From contig VTFK01000162.1 of the NCBI GenBank assembly GCA_009617715.1, positions 434,001 through 498,000 on the forward strand: a stretch of 64,000 nt of DNA. Direction: 5' to 3'. This document shows positions 55,301 through 64,000 of the stretch, piece after piece. The translations under genes and the position numbers were made by a program. The notes beneath the pieces were generated by a model. The model had not been told where the DNA came from, made no database searches, and saw only the letters and a program-made list of their open reading frames with translations. The first letter of the stretch is position 1, and the number at the start of each line of letters is the position of its first letter. This DNA is from Plectrocnemia conspersa. Lineage: Eukaryota > Arthropoda > Insecta > Trichoptera > Polycentropodidae.

Positions 55301-56577
55301 TAAATATATTTTTTTCGATAAATAAACTTTGTTCATTTTTACATAAAAATACTATATACTAAATAAATCGAAAATATTTTTTAATATTTAACAAATAGTG
55401 CAATACCTATTATGTAATAGTCATATAATACAATTATATTTTACACATATAATTTTTTATAGACCTTTAAATTATGGTTTATTTTAAATGGTAATTAATA
55501 TAGTTTGTTATTTTTCATATTTTTTATCTATGCTTAAATTTTTCTCAACAACTAAGATTTATTCACATATATTGCATTATTGCATATTTTTATTTGTATT
55601 ATAATAATAATAATAACGATGGTGCTGCTATTTGATGTATCGATTTCCGGTCAGTAATTTCCGTTCTCCTAAAAGTTGACATATGCTTCCGACAGCGACG
55701 AATGATATCTCTTTACAAAAGATACAAACATATTATACATTATATAAAAATACCAAATATTCTTATTTTGCACTTAAAAATTATTATTATATTTGTTTTT
55801 ATATTTTAAGCCTATAACACAATACAGATACAAATATAAATTTAATAATGTAAAATTTATTTTAATATTAAGTATTAATTCCGTCTGTATAATTAACAGC
55901 GACTTGTATAATATTATAAAATTGAGCATATATTATAAAATGTCTTTCGAATAGTCTAAAAAATTAGACAAGCCTACCATTTAAAACAAAACGTTGTATG
56001 TCGATTGTTACCATTTGCCTTTGTTAAAATAAGCACAGAAAAGTTAATTATAGTCTTAGACATTCAAAGAAAAACATTTTTAATTATTTCTCCAAAATTT
56101 AATTTTTTATGTGTAATAAATATCGTTATTTATGATTTATTAAAACATACTTTATTTTGTAGCGCAAAGCAATATATTACATTAAAAAAACATAATATTG
56201 CTGTAAACGAGAATATATCTAAATTTATATAATACATCCCTTTATAAAATTATACAAAGCAGTGAGATTTTATTATGTTCTTGGCAACGGAAAGCAGAGT
56301 AGATTTTGCAGAAATTTTAAGAATCCCATTTATACGACCAGATTGCGATCGTCCCTGAAAGTAGACGATGTGAAGGTTGAAATATACGGGCGAGTATGAA
56401 AAATGAAACACAGTCTCCCGATATCTGAATAGACATAACCGTCGGGAAAATCGAACGAAAGCCTTGAAAATTTGCGTTGGCAATTTGTAACAATTCCACG
56501 ATTTAACACAGTGTCTTTTTGTTGGATATAATACAAATATATAACAATTCTATCGTTATCAAATCTGTATCCGCTTT

Positions 56578-56637
56578 TTATCTTGCAAATACACCGATGA
56601 AATATTTTATCTTGCAAATACACCGATGAAATATTTT
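56578..56637. repeat. Tandem duplication, 2 x 30 bp
   Basis: TATCTTGCAAATACACCGAT followed by GAAATATTTT occurs twice back to back with essentially no differences, and a third partial start (TATATTGCAG) follows. Confidence 0.8.
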
Positions 56638-56754
56638 ATATTGCAGTGTATTTATTATATAATTGTATTAAATTATTAACTTAATATTTATCAATTATTG
56701 AATAAAGCAAGAATTTATATATGTTAATTGTTAATGAAGTATATTTTTCAGTAG

Positions 56755-56950
56755 TTTGAAGAAATGCTTAGTGACATAAATATATCTGCGAGAACTCAGC
56801 TAATCGTATCCCAACGCTCTTAAATCAAAGGCACTAGGATACAAGAACGGATAATGTACATAAAGGTATCACAGGAACCTTTTCTGAACTTTTTCGATTA
56901 AGAAGGAGTATTTGGTTATTAGGGGATTCTTATACTCGCGCAGTAAATAC
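56755..56950 (-). mobile_element. LINE reverse transcriptase tail fragment
   Basis: It aligns with 63740-63950: shared AAATGCTTAG-GACAT, GCGAGAACTCAGC-AATC, and TTAGGGGATTC versus TTCGGGGATTC. It is the same minus-strand C-terminal region of a non-LTR retrotransposon, without an open frame. Confidence 0.7.
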
Positions 56951-57039
56951 CATAAGCAAATAATAATTACAAGAATGTATCTTGACAATTGTATGATATA
57001 AACAAAGGGTAACCCGCAAGAACAACACAATAGACTGAC

Positions 57040-57500
57040 ACTAAACGAACCACCACGCTAAATCCTCGTGAAGTCCAGAAGAAAATCGATCTTTTGGACA
57101 TAAATATACATACAGATAATCTATACTCTTTTGCGCATTATGGTTGCGCAAACTATACTCCATCGGGCGACAGAAAAAAATACCATATATTGCCATTTGA
57201 ATATGTCCATCTAGCAAATTTAAATGCGTGGACATATTTCGTTAGTAGAATATATAAGCGCAATGATCTCTGTATGGTGGGTGATTCGCTGGAGACCTCC
57301 TCAACCTACGGTACAAAAGGGCTGACAGGGAGACGATCGACAGAGATACACTGCACACGACTTATCACCGTAGTCGACCATACACTGCAGACATACAATA
57401 AGAGACCTCAGAGAACCATCCTTGAAGACATCATTTCTCCGCCAGCTTCTCCACCAATGCTCAGAGAGAAACATATACACTTTTACACTAGTTTGTTTCG
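57040..57500 (+). repeat. Repeat family C, distal copy
   Basis: The part 57160-57300 resembles 20220-20400 (CGGGCGACAGAAAAAAATAC; ATGTCCATCTAGCAAAT; GCGTGGACATATTTCGTT; GATTCGCTGGAGA). It is the only copy outside the UGT cluster and is more diverged. A plus-strand open frame through it (57094-57510) has no recognised domain. Confidence 0.55.
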
Positions 57501-57509
57501 ATATAGGTA

Positions 57510-57557
57510 ATACTAAATCAATTGTTACCGGCTTCCTGGTAGCAATTGATTTAGTAT
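57510..57557. repeat. Hairpin, 20-bp arms, 8-bp loop
   Basis: ATACTAAATCAATTGTTACC (57510-57529) pairs with 57538-57557 with one mismatch. Confidence 0.8.
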
Positions 57558-60500
57558 AATGAAACTTTCCTAAAGTGAGCAGGACTGAAAACACAGATTG
57601 ATTCACAGTATTTCATATACAATTTTTCACCATTTTAAAGAATATGGGTGACTATTGTAATCAGGAAATGATGACTTTAGAATCAGAATCAGAAGCAGTG
57701 AGACTGACTTCGCAACCCTTCAAAATAAAATCGATATTAACATAATGATTACTGGAAAATAAATGTGGTGGACAAAAAATATTTTACTGTGATTTAAAAG
57801 GATCGAAATATTTTTCCAAAAGTTTGGCGAATTGAAAAAGATGCAAAAAAAAAATTATTGTTTTGCTTCCAGATGATTATTATATAATATATGAACAATT
57901 TTGCTTTATAATAAAAACTATCAAAGACTTACAAATTTATGATTGAATGGATATTGTGAGATGTGGATTTAAAGCTACATCTTCATGGAATTCAATATTT
58001 TATAGTATTTTGTTTAAAAACAATAAAATATTATTATTAAAAGAAAATAATACACCAAAATCTGATATAGGTATATTGAAAGTGATATAAAAAACACATT
58101 TACTAAACATATTACAAAAAATGGAAATATGTGACAATTTTTAGGATAAAAGATCTACGCGTTTATTTTTTTGTTTTATCTAGAAAAAATTGGAGTAAAT
58201 TTATAAATACAAAATTATGTGCAAAAGATGATAACTTAAACTGAGCAGCAAAATGCAGCAAAATTTATGTATTTAAGTAAATATATGATATTAGTTACTA
58301 AATTACATAAATGTTAATTTTATACAATAATGAAGTATTAGATAGACTCAATCTTTGTTCGATAAATTTGGTTCTTTATTTTTTTAAACGACTAAAGGAT
58401 ATAAAAATCCATAAAGACTTACTCATAAATTCATATGCCATATTAAAAATTCATTAAAATATTTATTTCACTATATATAACAAATAATTTATTAAAAAAA
58501 ATATTTTTAGGATAATAAAACAATTATTAAATAAAATATTATATAATTTGATAAGCGAAAATCTTGGTTATTAATTATAAAGTTAAGGTTTCATGAAGTG
58601 CAAATTTTAAACATTCCTTTTGACCCTAACAAAATAGTGTATTTTACAATACACTATAACGAAAACCTCTGCCTAACAACACACCGAATATCCGGGTATA
58701 TTGGAAAGTCGATAAATCGCACATTACGTACTGCGGCGGACCATTTCTGTCCAAATCCAGCACAAAGGCGAGCAACACACAACAAGGCAAATGTTGCAGA
58801 AGGGTCCTCCAATTTGTCAGGGTGCTTCGCCGTCGGAGGCAGCCCTTGTTGGAAATCCTCTTATCCGATACATAAAACGCGATTCGACACATTCACGTCA
58901 CGTTCACATAGGACGGAAAAATCAAAAGCTCAATTAGACTGGAACTCAAAAAGACACCAATGACGAACAAAGGCTCTTAATCTAGCGTAATTTGGAAGCG
59001 GTGGAAGTAAAAAGCCATTATGTGGCAAGTCGCAGAGGAGCTGTGCAATAAATTTCTGGGGTGTCCCAAACACTCATGTCCCTTTTGTACACTGTGCTCT
59101 ATGGCTGAGGCTAAACAATGGTAAAAAAATCCAAAGTTGTTCAGATTAATTCTCCTTAACTTTTTAAGGTCAGAACATGGATTTAAATTAAGTACAACAT
59201 ACGCATAATACATACAATAGAGACACGATATTGGGGTCAGCATTTGCGCAATGGATTAATCTTATTATTTTACGAGAGGCCATAGAATGTCTAATTGCAG
59301 TAATATTTAGAAATAATATATATCTCAAAAAAGAAAATAAATGTATTATTACATTGAAGAATAATTAAAAATAATATCAATAGATATTTATACATAAAAA
59401 AATCTTATATTCTTAGACTCGGAAAGTAAAATTCAGAATATATTACTAAAGCATTTTATTTTGAGATTGACATATTCTTTACAGCACCCTTTTATTTATT
59501 TATAAGTGAACATGAAAGCAAATTTCTTTATTCAAACGTCATATAGTTAGTCTCGAACTTGCTCTTTTTGTCGGTATCTGTTTCAGATATTTCCATAATA
59601 ACTTTATATATTATGGAACAGATGATCATTCACTCTTTAATTTCAGCAGTTTCCTGCAAATTAATCAAAGCGATAATTAAACAGCAAATTAAAGAATAAC
59701 TAAGCATATCTCGCATTTATTACTATTAGAAATTGACACGGCCAATCTAAACCCACACTAACACCCTCTAGTAACTCTGACACATTGGATAGATCCAAGC
59801 GGAATCGACAGTAGTTTTTAACATATTTTAAAATTTGATGAGCAGGGTAAAAAAATAGTTTAAAATGAAAGTGATGGTAGATTAAGAAAAAATATATTGA
59901 TATTGATATATGTTTATGGTTATATTTTATTAATTATGCTGTTTTTTTATTGAAAGAATAAATTAATAATAATATTTTTTCTAGAAATTGCGTGTGTGCT
60001 ACTTTCATATAAATTATATCATTAGATTAATAATATTGTACATACTGGTTTATAAATCAAAGCTTTTAGTGTGTGGACGTGTAATTAGCATGAAGGTATA
60101 ATTAATGGCATCAAAATTATTATGAAATTAAAATGGCGATGCCTCTATAATTCACATTAACATAATAATAATAATTAGTATCGCTAATTAAAAGCTTTAA
60201 AAAAAGATCAGAGTAAATTATCACAACATGGTGGCAATATAAATATATCTTTAATAAAATATAAGCATTATATATTAACAGCGAATAATATTTTTAATTA
60301 ATTACACATAAGATATAAATAAATAAAATTTAATACCAAGAAATATTGTAAATTTTACGTAATAAATTAGAGCTTATCCACAACAATATTTATAGAATTG
60401 AAAATATAGGATAAATCAAGAATGGAAATGAATAAAGAGAAACATAATAATTAGTGGCTTCGAGAAAAAGCTTTTTATTTCTTATTTTTAAATATATAAT

Positions 60501-62151
60501 TAATTATTTATTTTTTAGATATTAAAACTTTACTCTGATGTATTATTCTAAGTATATAAATAATATTAATAAAACGTGATGTAGCAAGATTTATATTTTA
60601 TGAGCTGAATGCAAAAAAATCATACATACAAAATAGCAAAGTAAATTAGTTAAATCTATTTTCTATTTGCGTTTACACAGTCAGTTCGAGAGCTATCCAT
60701 TTCATCATTATTCATATGTAATTGAGAAAGAGATGGCAAGTTTGTGTTTACGCCCCTACTATTAGCTCTAAAGCACAAGATACGGATATACGTTCGATAT
60801 ACTAATCACTACTCCGATTGATTGATAAATATAAAAAATATAGTAATGATTTTAATTTTTATAAATCTGTTTGAAATATAAAAGTATTTATTAAAATGCA
60901 CGTATCTTTTAAAATAATTTCATGTTAAATATCACCTTTTCATTTTCCTTACAATTAAATAAATTAACGGATGTCGGTGATATTGTACAATCGCTAGTTT
61001 TTATTAGAATGATCTTTGCAAATTATTCTTTTAAAGAAGAACCATTGGAGACGAAAATCTCTTTAACGGCGATTTTTAAAAATACAATGCAAAGACGAAA
61101 ACTACTGGATCTACACACATAAAGCCGAAGTAATATTTTGTAAAGATTTCGAGATTTAAATTTTAATAAAACTTATGTATGTTTTTTTTTAATTAAATGA
61201 TAAAGTAAATATATTATATCTAATACGTATTATTAAGTCTAGTGAATTGATTTCATATAATTTTAGGTGGTTTTCGTCTAACTAACTTCATTGTTATCCG
61301 TCGGTCGATTTTGAACTGGAATATTGAACTTGATAAAATTCTACTTTACGCATCAAAAAATCACAATTGGTCTAATTTTAAGCCAGCAATATGCGTTCTG
61401 AATTTATAATTGAAATGGAAATAGAATGCCTGATTATTTTATTTAAATATACAGATCTAGTCGTGACAATAAAAATTGTAATGTATAATATTACAAATTT
61501 TTATTCAACATTACTCAGCCAAGATTTTTTCACCCTTTCGGCCATCTTTCGATGTTTGCCAGACGGATTTTTTTGCTACTCTCGCTTTATTTTCCTTTGT
61601 TACCGCCCATTATTGCTTTTCTATGTTAAAAGGGTTGAACAAACAACCCAACCACGACCCACTTGAAAGTAAAATTCGGTAACAATGCCACTTTTCAAAA
61701 TTACTCATTGAATTTAAAGTGAAACTAAAAATTATACTTTATTAATTCATTGAGAAGAAGATTCATTTTCATTCATAATCAATTGAAGCATATGTTTAGT
61801 ACTTACAAGTTCTTTCCTTATGCAACAATTTTTTTACGTATATACAGAAAGAATTTACTCATTTTTCCCGCATCTCAATTTAAATATGTCAAGGAGTGCT
61901 ATATATACAAATTTATTCTATAAATAAATAAATTATTTAAGATAGAAGTGTGGATGTTTACGTCTAATAATTATTGAGAAATCCATGAAACATTTAAAAG
62001 AAATCTTTTAGAGTGGATTCAAACATTGCATTTTAGGTAGACTATTCTTGCGACCCTTACAAATAAACACATTCCTACCCCTGTTGCTGCCGTGTAATCT
62101 CAGACCTTAACGCTTTAACCCTACGTTTGACGACGACGTAATCAGATTCTT

Positions 62152-62307
62152 TTATAATTCTTCAAAATTTGATCGCTCAGATCCTGCTATTATTATATTT
62201 ACAGTATTTTCAGGTCCTCCTATACACAATATATCCATCTCTTCTTCGGTCAGACTTATTAGTTGCTCATAATTAATCTTTTCCACATGCTTATCCGAGC
62301 CTCTGAC
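62152..62307 (-). other. Possible terminal exon or TE-encoded peptide
   Basis: Minus strand frame: VRGSDKHVEKINYEQL, ISLTEEEMDILCIGGPEN, TVNIIIAGSERSNFEEL, stop. The composition is protein-like and stands out from the AT-rich surroundings. An AAAG or TCAG could act as acceptor at the start. No family recognised. Confidence 0.3.
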
Positions 62308-63491
62308 TTTATTTAATCATTAAGATTAATTGAATATTTAATTAAATAGTGAATTATATAATTAGTGTTAGTCCAGAGTGCAACCTTCGAGTGTCCAGTC
62401 TCAGTGGCGCTAAGCCCATTTCAGGCTTTTCTAATTTTCTAAGAACATTTGCTTATTATTTGCAATTAAATAAATGGCAGATATTTAACCTTTTAGAAAT
62501 TTCTAAGAAACTCTCTTCGTCTTCCTGATGTAATTCATATCACTTCAGTTATTTGACTAAAATTATATTTGCCATATAAACTGAGACGTCTTAACGTATT
62601 TTTTACCGCGTGACGTAAACAATTAATTAGTTTACCGACCGTTCAGTCTTTGTCGTATATATTTATATCTTTGACCTTCAATTTTTTTGCATTTGATAAA
62701 TATTTACATGCTATTTACGAATTAATAATACCAGAAAATAAAAACAAAAAGCACGTAACTAAATAGAGAAACGCTATCCTCAAACGATAATTTGTATGAC
62801 ATATTAAACATTTTTATTTGTGCAGAATCTTCAATGCTAAATTATAAATGAGTTTAATTTCATAAATACGGGACAAAATAGGGTACAAGATTGCATCACA
62901 AGAAAGACTAGTATATTTATAAATATATAAATACGTTTCATTACTTAACCTTCAACAGTAAGTCATTTGAGAGTGCTTCTAAGATAAACTTTTTTAAAAG
63001 AAAATATTCCATAATCCTTAAAATACATATATATTATATAATGGCATTGAAGGATTAATGTGTCGCATTCAACTAGACATGAATAATATTTTAATTCTTT
63101 GCATTTTGCAATACAAACAGAAGCATATTTGATGCTTTATTAAAGGCATTGGTCACAAAGTTAAAAATTAAGAAAAAAATGTTCAAGATCGTATTGAAAT
63201 CTAATACGACGTTCATTTAGCGAAGCATATCTCTGAATTTAATATAAATCATGTAGAGGTAAATAATTAATGATCGCTCTTAATTTTTGAATATTTAAGA
63301 GTCTTTAACATATGTAATACAAAGTTTAAGTAAACATTTATTATTTTTATTTTTTTAGATTAAATTAAGAGCATTGTAACCTAACAGGTTACCCCAATGC
63401 GCCACGATGGTCGAAAACAAATTTTAAATTTATAAAACATAAAAAAACGTATATATACATAAATATAACAATACTTAAACAAAACAAAAAA

Positions 63492-64000
63492 TTATAAAAT
63501 ATTAAAATTAAATGATACAAACTGGATCAGATCCTCGTAGCCAACATTAAATAAGTCCATATGTAATGTCAGCGTATTAAGAAGCCGGATGGCCACAGCT
63601 ATAGGCGAGTCGGCAAGTGCGGATGTCCTAGCCCTAACGGCCATCAAAAGAGGTCTTGATCGTGATTCTCGAAAATGTTCCGGAACCCAAAACTGGAATT
63701 CCTCGAGAATAGCTGGATTGTCCACAGCACCTTTTAGTAATTTGAAAAAATGCTTAGCGACATACAGCTTTTTGCGAGAACTCAGCGAATCATATACCAG
63801 CGCTCCTAAAAGAAAGGCGCTGGGATATATGTACGGATAATAACCAAATGTTCTTTTGTAAAGGTATCTTAAATACCTTTTTTGAATTTTTTCCACTAAA
63901 AGGGAATATTTGGCTATTCGGGGATTCCAAATTATAGATCCCAATTCAAGAATGCTACAAACTAAGGTGTCATAGAGGATGCGAATAACTGACGGATCGT
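63492..64000 (-). mobile_element. Non-LTR retrotransposon RT C-terminal region, partial
   Basis: The frame is open from the window edge on the minus strand: DPSVIRILYDTLVCSILELG, SIIWNPRIAKYSLLVEKIQK, RYLRYLYKR and YPSAFLLGALVYDSL, ending FNVGYEDLIQF before the stop at 63492. This is the typical end of jockey/CR1-like reverse transcriptases of insects (SxxW-P-----LEK-Q-RFLR, LL----L--RR). Upstream part lies outside the window. Confidence 0.85.

Larger units (their letters stand above)
52371..63491. other. 11-kb AT-rich region with repeat fragments
   Basis: It is probably intron and/or intergenic DNA of the gene ending at 51807. I found no firm exon. Contents: a G+C-richer patch 53280-53590, a 2x30-bp tandem repeat (56578-56637), a LINE fragment (56755-56950), family C (57040-57500), a hairpin (57510-57557), a G+C-richer patch 58640-59250, and a short exon-like frame at 62152-62307. 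Everything else is AT-rich. Confidence 0.45.

Noticed and set aside
60922..61122. 66-codon plus-strand frame
   Set aside because: Protein-like in places, but it has no acceptor upstream, no recognised family, and lies in AT-rich DNA.

Overview
The window is AT-rich eukaryotic nuclear DNA with short GT-AG introns, single-gene transcription units and many decayed transposons. An insect is the best guess: there is a tandem cluster of membrane-anchored UDP-glycosyltransferases (UGTs), a janus-type phosphohistidine phosphatase, jockey/CR1-like LINE tails, and mariner, Tc1-like and hAT relics. The order cannot be fixed from sequence alone.

Layout. 1.2-2.5 kb: single-exon TSG101/Vps23 (+). 5.3-7.7 kb: cytosolic seryl-tRNA synthetase in eight exons (-). 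7.9-8.7 kb: two abutting hAT-type relics. 9.2-13.9 kb: AFG3L2-like mitochondrial m-AAA protease in 13 exons (+). 15.4-33.2 kb: UGT cluster. 35.9-36.3 kb: PHPT1/janus phosphatase (-). 37.4-38.3 kb: dead mariner. 40.1-41.6 kb: C2H2 zinc-finger protein with 11 fingers (-). 42.8-44.3 kb: class I Rab11-FIP with one frameshift (+). 44.8-45.4 kb: KRTCAP2, an oligosaccharyltransferase subunit (-). 51.8-52.4 kb: the last three exons of an unrecognised conserved gene (-). From 52.4 kb to the end there is mostly AT-rich DNA with LINE and other repeat fragments.

The UGT cluster is the most interesting part. Four genes appear complete or nearly so, with eight-exon or seven-exon structures and shared intron phases. 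UGT-B (+, 20723-22663) and UGT-C (-, 26448-28385) are arms of a 2.9 kb inverted duplication (20655-23569 and 25543-28453) with a 1.97 kb spacer. UGT-A (-) has exons 2-8 at 15379-17774 but no first exon next to them. A phase-compatible first exon carrying the signal peptide and catalytic His lies at 24542-24709, inside the palindrome spacer. The simplest reading is that the UGT-B arm, bordered on both sides by the same repeat family, landed inside intron 1 of UGT-A. UGT-B would then be an antisense gene nested in a related gene. UGT-D (30903-33169) is intact and keeps an intron that UGT-B and UGT-C have lost.

No operon-like logic links the genes. TSG101 and Rab11-FIP both serve endosomal trafficking, and KRTCAP2 and the UGTs work in the ER, but they are independent units. 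All exon boundaries were derived by hand from splice consensus, phase and remembered family resemblance; no alignment or database search was run.
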